From Crenotrichaceae bacterium (GTDB taxonomy: Bacteria; Pseudomonadota; Gammaproteobacteria; Methylococcales; DRLZ01), in the NCBI GenBank assembly GCA_011322755.1, contig DRLZ01000223.1:1-11182 (forward strand): a DNA stretch of 11,182 nt, given 5' to 3'. Position numbers and translations under genes: made by a program. The first letter of the stretch is position 1. Every line of letters starts with the position of its first letter. The notes under the pieces were generated by a model that searched no databases, was not told the DNA's origin, and saw only the letters and a list, made by a program, of their open reading frames with translations. This document shows positions 1-6,006 of the stretch, piece after piece.

Positions 1-382
1 GATTGTCATCAAATCATTGTTTTTCTGGTGTCAATGCCTATTGTATTATTGTAATGTCTGGATAATTTGTAAGTGTATCCGCTGTAATAGTGATGGTAGA
101 TGAACAGTCGCTGAATTATTAGTAGTAAACTATATAGGTTTTCAGTAGTATTTCTGTCCACAGGCTTAATTATTCTTATTGTATATTCGAATAACCGGAT
201 AACAAAAATAAACCATAAATAACAAACGGTTACTGTAGATCAATGACGGTCTAGGATGAATAATTTCTGAATTGATACTGTGATCTTCTCTGCATTTTTA
301 ATAATAAGTATTGTCTGTTTTGTGGTTTGTTTATAAATACTAACTATATTTTCTAGGTAATGTTAAGAACTTGGAAAATATT
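1..382. other. AT-rich non-coding left flank
   Basis: I find no supported gene on either strand here; stops are frequent in every frame and the short ATG frames end after a few codons. The DNA is visibly richer in A and T than the fab genes. A TATAAA at 332-337 could serve as a -10 box for the transposase gene that follows, but the nearest -35-like TTGTCT (311-316) gives only a 15-bp spacer, so I do not call a promoter. I see no trace of the maf-type or rluC genes that lie next to yceD in enteric bacteria. No clear inverted repeat pairs this flank with the downstream flank of the transposase. Confidence 0.6.
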
Positions 383-1021
383 ATGGCACGACCACTTAGA
401 ATTGAATACCCAGGCGCGTTGACACATGTCAAGTCATTTTGTAACCCAGGGTCAAGAATCTTTTTAGAACAATCAAATCGTCATGTTTTTATTGGGCTAC
501 TCGATGAGCTTCTTGTTCAGTATAAAATAAACTGTTACGCGTACTGCCTGTTGGATGATCATTATCACTTGCTGGTTGAAACAGCAACGATGAATCTTTC
601 ACAAATGATGCGAAGTCTGAATGGTCGCTATACACAGTATTTTAATCGCGAATATCATCAGGCAGGCGCTGTTTTTCGTGGGCGTTTTAAATCTGTTGTT
701 GTTCAAAAGGAATTGTATTTGCTGGAAATGTGTCGTCATATTGTGTTGAATCCACTAAGAGCTGATATCGTTGACAATCCAGAAGATTATGTTTGGAGTA
801 GCTATAGGGCAACTGCAGGACTGGATCAAGCGCCATCTTGGTTAATTGTAGATGAGTTGCTAAAATGCTTTGATAATAATAGACAAAAAGCAACCAGGCA
901 ATATAAGGATTATGTAAGAAAAGGCATTGATTCAACTTTTTCAGCTCGGGTTATTCAACAAAGTTTTCTTGGAACTGAGCAATTTATCGATGAGGTTCAG
1001 AAGCGTGTAAGCCAACAATAG
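383..1021 (+). CDS. REP-associated tyrosine transposase-like protein (Y1_Tnp, HUH)
   Basis: This 212-residue protein opens with the MARPLRIEYPGALTHV signature of the Y1 transposase family related to IS200/IS605 TnpA and RAYT proteins. Such enzymes nick single-stranded DNA at hairpin-forming repeats through an HUH metal site and a tyrosine. The HUH motif is H60-Y61-H62 in LLDDHYHLLVE. The family block RYTQYFN (82-88) follows, then FRGRFKS (98-104) and RHIVLNPLRA near residue 125. Many relatives have RYIVLNPVRA there, so the usual nucleophile Tyr appears to be His; this may mean loss of transposition. The ATG at 383 is preferred over an in-frame TTG at 371 because family members begin MARPLR. 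The gene stands alone with no TnpB/IscB partner and no obvious terminal repeats. Its codons look more AT-rich than those of the fab genes, which fits acquisition. Family call firm; activity doubtful. Confidence 0.88.
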   Translation: MARPLRIEYPGALTHVKSFCNPGSRIFLEQSNRHVFIGLLDELLVQYKINCYAYCLLDDHYHLLVETATMNLSQMMRSLNGRYTQYFNREYHQAGAVFRGRFKSVVVQKELYLLEMCRHIVLNPLRADIVDNPEDYVWSSYRATAGLDQAPSWLIVDELLKCFDNNRQKATRQYKDYVRKGIDSTFSARVIQQSFLGTEQFIDEVQKRVSQQ

Positions 1022-1035
1022 TCTGTTTGGCACTA

Positions 1036-1054
1036 GAGTAAGAAAATCTTGCTC
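1036..1054 (+). repeat. Short hairpin after the transposase gene
   Basis: GAGTAAGA (1036-1043) can pair with TCTTGCTC (1047-1054) over eight positions, one of them a T-G wobble, with loop AAA. It starts 15 bp after the transposase stop codon. No T-run follows, so it is not a standard intrinsic terminator. It could be a substrate-type hairpin for the transposase. Confidence 0.45.
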
Positions 1055-1106
1055 GTACCAGCATGTCATCAACTGAGCATACAAAAAATTTTCTGAAATA
1101 ATTGTT

Positions 1107-1144
1107 CCTGGCAACACATTTTACAATATTGTGCTGTTAACAGG
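1107..1144 (+). repeat. Imperfect hairpin, possible transposon 3' structure
   Basis: CCTG (1107-1110) pairs with CAGG (1141-1144), and CAACACA (1112-1118) pairs with TGTGCTG (1130-1136) at six of seven positions. An asymmetric internal loop (G against TTAA) separates the two stems, and the apical loop is 11 nt. The shape is like the imperfect subterminal hairpins of IS200/IS605 and REP elements. No other copy is visible in the window. Confidence 0.35.
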
Positions 1145-1163
1145 CACTAGAAACTATCCTGCC

Positions 1164-1190
1164 AAGTAACAATTTTAGAAATTGTTACTT
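1164..1190. promoter_or_regulatory. Perfect 12-bp inverted repeat, possible operator
   Basis: AAGTAACAATTT (1164-1175) is followed by TAG and then its exact reverse complement AAATTGTTACTT (1179-1190). The right arm touches the -35-like box of the promoter at 1189-1217, where a regulator could bind. Alternatively it could form an RNA hairpin, but the stem is A/T-rich and no U-tract follows. I do not recognise it as a FabR, FadR or other known operator. The repeat itself is certain; its role is inferred. Confidence 0.55.
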
Positions 1191-1217
1191 TAAATCTAAT
1201 TTAAAAATCTCTATAAT
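1189..1217 (+). promoter_or_regulatory. Candidate distal promoter for yceD-rpmF-fab operon
   Basis: A perfect TATAAT (1212-1217) lies 17 bp downstream of TTTAAA (1189-1194), which matches the -35 consensus at four of six positions. Transcription would start near 1224, leaving a leader of about 160 nt before yceD. The -35 overlaps the last two bases of the inverted repeat at 1164-1190. The area is AT-rich, so chance matches are possible. Confidence 0.45.
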
Positions 1218-1347
1218 GCAATATTATGTATGTTAATCAATAGCATGCAGATATATTCGCATCTGTTTGTTTTTCTGTGACAGGTAATAATACCCGTTGT
1301 TTTTCACAGTCGATCCTTGATTTTGTGGGAATGCCCAGAGAAACTTT

Positions 1348-1377
1348 TTGACAGCCTCACATTTGATCAGATATGAT
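1348..1377 (+). promoter_or_regulatory. Candidate proximal promoter for yceD
   Basis: A perfect -35 TTGACA (1348-1353) is followed after 18 bp by TATGAT (1372-1377), five of six matches to the -10 consensus. Its start point would fall near 1384, only about three bases before the yceD ATG. It is the best sigma70 match I see in the window. If used, the transcript would be nearly leaderless. Confidence 0.55.
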
Positions 1378-1386
1378 TCGTAAGTT

Positions 1387-1896
1387 ATGTCTTCGCGCTT
1401 GCCTGTTGAAATTGATCCAGAGAACTTGGTTGAGAAGAAGTCAGAGCTAAGTGGTCACTTGCCGTTGTCAGGTTTTGTCCGCTTATCCGAGGCTTTGATA
1501 GTTGATGAAGGTGAAGTTGATATTATCGTTTCTTTCAGAAAAGACGGTGATATCAAGGTCGTTTCTGGTCATGTAAATGCAGCTTTGTTCGTTCAATGTC
1601 AGTGTTGCCTCAAGCCTGTCTGTATACAGGTTGACAGGGACTTCCTGCTTGCAATCGTTCGTTCAAATGAACAGGCTAAACGTTTACCAGATATTTACGA
1701 TCCGCTTTTGCTGGAAAAGGAGCGTGTGGTTTTCAGTGATCTGGTTGAAGACGAGTTGATATTAGCAATTCCAGATATACCCAGACACGAGGATTGCCAG
1801 CCGGAACAATTAACCTTTGGTGATGTTGCCCCTGAACAGCAAGCTGAACCAAATCCATTTGCAAAATTAGCCAAGCTTAAATCCAAGGAGAATTAG
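1387..1896 (+). CDS. yceD: YceD/DUF177 family protein, 23S rRNA accumulation factor
   Basis: The 169-residue product belongs to the YceD (DUF177) family, encoded next to rpmF in most bacteria and linked in E. coli to 23S rRNA accumulation. The start matches family members: RLPVEIDP near the N-terminus aligns with KLPLTLDP of E. coli YceD. A CxxC is present as C71-Q-C-C74, where E. coli has an Arg at the third position. The VEDELILAIP segment and the C-terminal NPFAKLAKLK are family hallmarks. There is no clear Shine-Dalgarno sequence before the ATG, and a strong promoter-like sequence ends ten bases upstream, so initiation may be leaderless or from a longer upstream transcript. The stop is six bases from the rpmF start. 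The molecular function is not well defined; the family assignment is firm. Confidence 0.93.
   Translation: MSSRLPVEIDPENLVEKKSELSGHLPLSGFVRLSEALIVDEGEVDIIVSFRKDGDIKVVSGHVNAALFVQCQCCLKPVCIQVDRDFLLAIVRSNEQAKRLPDIYDPLLLEKERVVFSDLVEDELILAIPDIPRHEDCQPEQLTFGDVAPEQQAEPNPFAKLAKLKSKEN
1885..1890 (+). promoter_or_regulatory. Ribosome binding site of rpmF inside yceD
   Basis: AAGGAG lies within the last codons of yceD, 12 bases before the rpmF ATG at 1903. It is one of the strongest Shine-Dalgarno matches in the window, as expected for a highly expressed ribosomal protein, though the spacing is on the long side. Confidence 0.7.
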
Positions 1897-1902
1897 CGAC
1901 TT

Positions 1903-2115
1903 ATGGCAGTACAAAAAAGTAAGAAAACCCGATCGCGTCGCGGTATGCGTCGTTCACATGACTCCTTGAATGCCAAGGCGTTGTCACGTGATCCTGAAAC
2001 AGGTGAATTGCATCTGCGGCACCATGTAACACCTGAAGGTTATTTTAAAGGCCGTCAGGTAATAGAGACAGACGATTATGATATGGATGAGGAAGAAGAG
2101 GAAGAAATTGAATAG
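1903..2115 (+). CDS. rpmF: 50S ribosomal protein L32 (bL32) with acidic C-terminal tail
   Basis: L32 is a small structural protein of the large ribosomal subunit. The N-terminal 50 residues are typical: [20 protein letters not shown], then HLRHH (38-42) and GYFKGRQV (46-53). There are no cysteines, so this is the zinc-free form, as in E. coli. E. coli L32 is 57 residues; this one is 70 because of an extra tail from about residue 56 in which 11 of 15 residues are Asp or Glu, including six Glu in a row (63-68). The tail is encoded by a purine-rich run and ends in a clean TAG, so it is not an obvious frameshift. I recall shorter acidic extensions in L32 of some other gammaproteobacteria such as Coxiella. 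The gene follows yceD closely; an 82-bp gap leads to plsX. Confidence 0.97.
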   Translation: MAVQKSKKTRSRRGMRRSHDSLNAKALSRDPETGELHLRHHVTPEGYFKGRQVIETDDYDMDEEEEEEIE

Positions 2116-2197
2116 CTAATCTGCCACCACAAGAATATTCCTGACGACAGTAATATGCATAAAACAGTCTGTAGCTGTGGAGTGCCTACAATACAAT

Positions 2198-3226
2198 ATG
2201 ACGAATCCGGTAACAGTAGCCATCGACGTGATGAGCGGTGATCATGGTCTGTCTGAAACACTTCCTGCAGCAATTGCTAGCCTGGAGGCGCTGCCTATGC
2301 TGTCACTACTGCTTGTTGGTGATGAAAGCATGATTCAAGCTCATCTGGGTGATAAGCACTCTGAATGGGGGGCTCGATTAAAAGTGGTTCATGCGTCCCA
2401 GGTTGTCGAAATGGATGACTCACCATCGAAAGTATTACGTTCCAAACGTGATTCCTCAATGCGTGTTGCGATTAACCAGGTCAAGCAAGGTACAGCTGGC
2501 GCATGTGTTAGTTCCGGAAATACGGGCGCCTTGATGGCGATGGCAAAATTTGTCTTGAAAACAATACCAGGCATTGATCGACCTGCAATTATTTCTGCGC
2601 TGCCGTCAAAGAATGGACACACGCATGTGCTTGATTTAGGTGCTAATATCGATTCCAGTGCAGAGCATTTGCTGCAATTTGCATTGATGGGCTCAGAGCT
2701 GGTGCGAGCAATCGATGGTATTGAAAGCCCTAAGGTTGGTTTGCTGAATGTTGGTGAAGAAGAAATGAAAGGTAATCAGCAAGTCAAGCAAGCTTATCAA
2801 CTATTGTCTGATTCACCTGTTAATTTTATAGGCTATGTTGAGGGCGATGATATTTGCATGGGTGAGGTCGATGTTGTCGTAACAGACGGCTTTGTTGGTA
2901 ATATTGCTCTTAAATCGATGGAAGGGATTACCAGGCTGATTGTGAGTTCACTCAAACAGTGCTTTGGTCAAAACTTGATGAGCAAGCTGGCAGCGTTGGT
3001 TGCAGTACCAGTACTTAAGTCATTTAAACAGCTGTTTGATGTGCGTAAATATAACGGCGCCAGCTTAATTGGATTGCGGGGAATTGTAATTAAAAGTCAC
3101 GGGGGTTCTGATCGTATCGCGATTGCTAATGCAATCAAAGTTGCTGCGATTGAAATAGAAAACGATATTCCGAATAAAATCAGCAGTCAAATAGAGACAA
3201 TGCTGGTTTCACGAGGCAGTGAGTGA
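2198..3226 (+). CDS. plsX: Phosphate acyltransferase PlsX
   Basis: PlsX converts acyl-ACP and phosphate to acyl-phosphate, the acyl donor for PlsY in phospholipid synthesis; it acts at the cytoplasmic face of the membrane. The 342-residue product has VAIDVMSGDHG at the N-terminus (usual form DVMGGD, so Gly to Ser here), ACVSSGNTGALM, LDLGANID, LNVGEEEMKGN, TDGFVGNIALKSMEG and GLRGIVIKSHG, all in family order. I chose the ATG at 2198 because it puts the start level with E. coli PlsX. An in-frame GTG at 2177 would add seven residues, with no better ribosome site. A GGAG at 2179-2182 is rather far from the ATG, so initiation may be weak. The stop overlaps the fabH GTG start by four bases, suggesting coupled translation. 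Confidence 0.96.
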   Translation: MTNPVTVAIDVMSGDHGLSETLPAAIASLEALPMLSLLLVGDESMIQAHLGDKHSEWGARLKVVHASQVVEMDDSPSKVLRSKRDSSMRVAINQVKQGTAGACVSSGNTGALMAMAKFVLKTIPGIDRPAIISALPSKNGHTHVLDLGANIDSSAEHLLQFALMGSELVRAIDGIESPKVGLLNVGEEEMKGNQQVKQAYQLLSDSPVNFIGYVEGDDICMGEVDVVVTDGFVGNIALKSMEGITRLIVSSLKQCFGQNLMSKLAALVAVPVLKSFKQLFDVRKYNGASLIGLRGIVIKSHGGSDRIAIANAIKVAAIEIENDIPNKISSQIETMLVSRGSE

Positions 3227-4182
3227 GAATTTATTCGCGGATTGCTGGGACAGGTGGGTATCTTCCATCTCAAATTCGTACCAATGAGGATATCTCCAAA
3301 CTGGTGGATACCTCTGATGAATGGATTTTCGATCGCACAGGTATTCATGAGCGACGCATTGCTGGCGCTGAAGAGACAGCATCCAGTATGGCTGAGATTG
3401 CGGCTCGTCGAGCGCTTGAGGCTGCCGATTTGCAGGCATCCAGAATTGATTTGATTATTGTTGCAACCAGTTCTCCTGATACAATTTTTCCTAGTACTGC
3501 CTGCTTGCTTCAAAATCGCTTGAAAGCGACTCAATGTGCGGCATTTGATATTCAGGCTGCTTGTTCGGGTTTTATCTATGCTTTGAGTGTTGCTGACCAG
3601 TTTATTCAATCTGGAACTGTACGCAAAGCGCTGGTTGTGGGTAGTGAGATTAATTCTCGACTGATTGACTGGAATGACCGTCGTACCTGTATTTTATTCG
3701 GGGATGGCGCAGGAGCTGTGGTGTTAACCGCAACTGATACGCCCGGCGTACTATCGACACATATTCATTCTGACGGAAATTTCAGTGATTTACTGTATGT
3801 TCCAAATCCTGTTGGTGGTCTTGGTGATAGTGATCCTGTGATTCATATGTCTGGAAATGAAGTATTTAAAGTCGCTGTAAATACGCTCGGTCGTATTGTT
3901 GATGAAACCCTGGCAGCGAATCAGATGCAAAAGTCTGATATTGACTGGTTGGTGCCTCACCAGGCAAATATTCGTATTATCAATGCAACTGCTAAAAAAC
4001 TCGGAATGGCTCTGGACAAAGTTGTGTTGACGATAGAGCGGCAAGGAAATACATCGTCTGCATCTGTTCCTTTGGCGCTTGATGAAGGTATTCGTGATGG
4101 CCGTATCAAGCGGGGTGATACCTTGTTAATGGAAGCATTTGGTGGTGGGTTTGTTTGGGGTTCAGCGCTTGTAAGATATTGA
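3223..4182 (+). CDS. fabH: Beta-ketoacyl-ACP synthase III (FabH)
   Basis: FabH condenses an acyl-CoA primer, usually acetyl-CoA, with malonyl-ACP to begin fatty-acid synthesis. The 319-residue protein carries the complete Cys-His-Asn triad: C114 in QAACSGF, H246 in VPHQANIRI and N276 in RQGNTSSAS. The N-terminal GTGGYLP and DEWIFDRTGI segments and the final EAFGGGFVWGSALVRY are standard. The start is GTG at 3223, overlapping the plsX stop in the sequence GTGA, with GAGG (3213-3216) six bases upstream; no other start suits the N-terminus. Length and motifs match E. coli FabH, so this is the chain-initiating enzyme rather than a secondary-metabolism KAS III. Confidence 0.98.
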   Translation: MRIYSRIAGTGGYLPSQIRTNEDISKLVDTSDEWIFDRTGIHERRIAGAEETASSMAEIAARRALEAADLQASRIDLIIVATSSPDTIFPSTACLLQNRLKATQCAAFDIQAACSGFIYALSVADQFIQSGTVRKALVVGSEINSRLIDWNDRRTCILFGDGAGAVVLTATDTPGVLSTHIHSDGNFSDLLYVPNPVGGLGDSDPVIHMSGNEVFKVAVNTLGRIVDETLAANQMQKSDIDWLVPHQANIRIINATAKKLGMALDKVVLTIERQGNTSSASVPLALDEGIRDGRIKRGDTLLMEAFGGGFVWGSALVRY

Positions 4183-4194
4183 AAATATAACAAT

Positions 4195-4200
4195 TATAAT
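4195..4200 (+). promoter_or_regulatory. TATAAT box just upstream of fabD
   Basis: A perfect -10 hexamer, within the 10-bp palindrome AATTATAATT (4192-4201), lies eight bases before the fabD ATG. The only -35-like sequence is TTGTAA at 4169-4174, with a 20-bp spacer. If it fires, transcription would begin at or next to the ATG. The short fabH-fabD gap is all A/T-rich, so a chance match is possible. Confidence 0.3.
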
Positions 4201-4207
4201 TATCTCA

Positions 4208-5158
4208 ATGAAGACTATTTTAACTAATCTGGGTTTTGTGTTTCCAGGTCAAGGTTCACAATCAATCGGTATGCTCGCTGAGTTAGCCACTGACTTCCCT
4301 CAAGTGAAACAGACCTTTGATCAAGCCTCCTCACTCTACGGGGAGGATTTGTGGGAAATAACGCAACAAGGGCCTGAGCAAAAACTCAATGATACACGGG
4401 TTACACAGCCTGCAATGCTTGCCGCAGGCGTTGCCGTGTGGAGAGTGTGGGAGTCGCAAGTTTCGTTTCAACCGGCAGTCATGGCAGGGCACAGTCTGGG
4501 TGAATATACAGCATTGGTTTGTTCAGGAAAGCTGGATTATGAAGATGCAATCAAGCTGGTCATTGAGCGAGCGCAGCAAATGCAGTCTGCTGTTCCAGTT
4601 GGTGAAGGTGCAATGGCAGCTATTTTGGGACTCGACAATGACATAGTAAACCAAGCCTGTCAGCTTGCATCAGCAAAAGGTATTGTGGAGCCAGTCAATT
4701 TTAATGCGCCTGGTCAGGTGGTGATTGCAGGTGTGACTGATGCTGTAAATCAAGCGCTGGAAGAAGCAAAACAACTCGGAGCAAAGCGTGCCTTGTTGCT
4801 GCCTGTCAGTGTTCCATCACATTGCGCGTTAATGCGACCGGCAGCGGATGCACTCACATCGATGCTGGAGAATACGGTATTGGTTGATACCAGTATTGCA
4901 GTTGTGCAAAATACAGATGCGACGGCGCATGTTGATGCGCAGCAGATTCGTGATCATTTGGAGCAGCAATTGTACAAGCCGGTGTTATGGGTCGAGAGTA
5001 TTACACAGATGCATCACCTGGGTGTTACACGATTTGTAGAATGTGGTCCAGGTAAAGTACTCAGTGGATTAATCAAACGAATTATCAAAGGTGTCGATAC
5101 TGTGTCTGTTTATTCTCCTGATTCACTGGCATCTGCGCAGCTTTTATTGGAGAAATAA
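4208..5158 (+). CDS. fabD: Malonyl-CoA:ACP transacylase (FabD)
   Basis: FabD transfers malonyl from CoA to the phosphopantetheine arm of AcpP, making the extender for FabH and FabF. In this 316-residue protein the nucleophile is S96 in GHSLGEY, the partner His is H205 in VPSHCALM, and the carboxylate-binding Arg is R121. The N-terminal FVFPGQGSQ and the PVNFNAPGQVVIAG and GPGKVLSGL segments complete the acyltransferase fold. The start at 4208 gives an N-terminus about four residues longer than that of E. coli. There is no Shine-Dalgarno sequence in the A/T-rich 25-bp gap after fabH, which is unusual beside fabH and fabG and raises the possibility of a leaderless transcript. A good GGAG for the next gene lies in its last codons. 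Confidence 0.97.
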   Translation: MKTILTNLGFVFPGQGSQSIGMLAELATDFPQVKQTFDQASSLYGEDLWEITQQGPEQKLNDTRVTQPAMLAAGVAVWRVWESQVSFQPAVMAGHSLGEYTALVCSGKLDYEDAIKLVIERAQQMQSAVPVGEGAMAAILGLDNDIVNQACQLASAKGIVEPVNFNAPGQVVIAGVTDAVNQALEEAKQLGAKRALLLPVSVPSHCALMRPAADALTSMLENTVLVDTSIAVVQNTDATAHVDAQQIRDHLEQQLYKPVLWVESITQMHHLGVTRFVECGPGKVLSGLIKRIIKGVDTVSVYSPDSLASAQLLLEK

Positions 5159-5160
5159 TT

Positions 5161-5886
5161 ATGTCAGGCAAAGTAACACTGGTTACCGGTGCGAGTCGAG
5201 GCATTGGTCATGCGATTGCAACAATGCTCTCTGCGGGTGGTTATCAAGTCGTTGGTACAGCGACAACTGCTGAAGGCGCAGCAGGTATTGCTGAATCAAT
5301 ACCAAATGTTCACGGTTTAGTTCTGGATGTCAGTCATCCAGATTCTATTGACGCATGTCTGGAAACCGTGAAAGAACAGCATGGTACACCAGAAATATTG
5401 ATTAATAATGCCGGCGTAACGCATGATAATTTGATGATGCGCATGAAGGACGACGAGTGGGATGCCGTTATTCAAACCAACTTAAGCTCGGTTTTTCGGT
5501 TGTCAAGAGCGTGTCTTCGCGGAATGATGAAAGCACGTTGGGGGCGAATTGTTAATATTTCCTCTGTCGTCGGCTCAACAGGGAATGCCGGTCAGGCGAA
5601 CTATGCAGCAGCGAAAGCAGGGATGATTGGTTTGAGCAAATCCTTGGCGAAAGAAGTTGGATCGCGTGGAATTACTGTGAATACAGTTGCTCCCGGGTTT
5701 ATCGAAACAGACATGACACGAGGGCTAGCGGACGTCCAAAAGGAAAGTCTGTTGGCAGCAATTGCTGTTGGTCGACTGGGGCAACCGGAAGAAATTGCCT
5801 ATGCTGTAAACTTTCTATGTTCTGAACATGCTGCATATATTACCGGGGAGACTTTGCATGTCAATGGCGGCATGTATATGCCATAA
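5161..5886 (+). CDS. fabG: 3-oxoacyl-ACP reductase (FabG)
   Basis: FabG is the NADPH-dependent short-chain dehydrogenase that reduces 3-ketoacyl-ACP to 3-hydroxyacyl-ACP in each elongation round. The 241-residue protein has the cofactor motif TGASRGIG (9-16), NNAG (82-85), and the catalytic set N107, S135, Y148 and K152 (NYAAAK). The C-terminal ETLHVNGGMYMP is diagnostic of true FabG rather than another SDR. GGAG (5149-5152) stands eight bases before the ATG, and only two bases separate it from the fabD stop. The 120-bp gap that follows marks a change of transcription unit or level before acpP. Confidence 0.98.
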   Translation: MSGKVTLVTGASRGIGHAIATMLSAGGYQVVGTATTAEGAAGIAESIPNVHGLVLDVSHPDSIDACLETVKEQHGTPEILINNAGVTHDNLMMRMKDDEWDAVIQTNLSSVFRLSRACLRGMMKARWGRIVNISSVVGSTGNAGQANYAAAKAGMIGLSKSLAKEVGSRGITVNTVAPGFIETDMTRGLADVQKESLLAAIAVGRLGQPEEIAYAVNFLCSEHAAYITGETLHVNGGMYMP

Positions 5887-5931
5887 GTGATTGAAATAAA
5901 TAAAACAAAGAGAATCTAAGTTGAAAAGTCT

Positions 5932-5960
5932 TTGTAATTTTGTGCATTCGGCACTAGAAT
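5932..5960 (+). promoter_or_regulatory. Candidate sigma70 promoter of acpP
   Basis: TTGTAA (5932-5937, four of six) and TAGAAT (5955-5960, five of six) are separated by 17 bp. The start would be near 5967, giving a leader of about 40 nt with a good ribosome site. A separate acpP promoter inside the fab cluster is known in E. coli and fits the high demand for ACP. The -10 box lies within the GGCACTAGA repeat copy and overlaps the sigma54-like sequence. Confidence 0.5.
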
Positions 5961-5964
5961 TGCT
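5949..5964 (+). promoter_or_regulatory. Sigma54 (RpoN)-like -24/-12 sequence upstream of acpP
   Basis: The sequence CGGCACT-AGAA-TTGCT fits the sigma54 pattern TGGCACG-N4-TTGCW, with the essential GG (5950-5951) and GC (5962-5963) at exact spacing and only two other mismatches. A start near 5975 would leave about 30 nt before acpP. It overlaps the sigma70-type candidate, and I see no upstream enhancer-binding site, so chance is a real possibility. Confidence 0.3.
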
Positions 5965-6006
5965 CGACTTCATTATTTTTGTACAGTGGAAACTGAGGAA
6001 GAAAAC

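Larger units (their letters stand above)
1029..1151 (+). repeat. Direct repeat GGCACTAGA, two copies 114 bp apart
   Basis: GGCACTAGA occurs at 1029-1037, just after the transposase stop, and again at 1143-1151. A third copy lies at 5950-5958 upstream of acpP. The first copy runs into a hairpin starting at 1036; the second abuts the end of a hairpin finishing at 1144. This arrangement resembles the conserved short tag next to REP hairpins, but the copy number is too low to call a REP family. Confidence 0.4.
1022..1386. other. Structured intergenic region between transposase and yceD
   Basis: This 365-bp gap has no convincing ORF. It holds two copies of GGCACTAGA (1029-1037, 1143-1151), three inverted repeats (1036-1054, 1107-1144, 1164-1190), a weaker pair CTGTGA/TCACAG (1275-1280 and 1304-1309) enclosing a small GGTA-ATAA-TACC hairpin (1283-1294), and two candidate sigma70-type promoters. 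The first part may be the end of the transposon unit; the second part is the likely control region of the fab operon. None of the hairpins is followed by a proper T-run, so I call no terminator. Confidence 0.6.

Noticed and set aside
371..382. TTG start adding four residues to the transposase
   Set aside because: The family begins MARPLR at the ATG 383, and the TTG has no better ribosome site.
1164..1200. Inverted repeat as an intrinsic terminator for the transposase gene
   Set aside because: The stem is A/T-rich and no uninterrupted T-run follows.
1275..1309. CTGTGA/TCACAG pair as a CRP-type site
   Set aside because: The half-sites are 23 bp apart instead of about six, so a CRP dimer could not bind both.
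2177..2197. GTG start extending PlsX by seven residues
   Set aside because: The ATG at 2198 aligns with known PlsX N-termini, and the extension has no family match or ribosome site.
3187..4193. Minus-strand frames of 76-140 codons across fabH
   Set aside because: They are antisense to a fully conserved gene, with no ribosome sites or recognisable motifs.
5986..6006. GTG start extending AcpP by seven residues
   Set aside because: ACPs begin at the ATG 6007, and the extension contains the GAGG ribosome site for that ATG.
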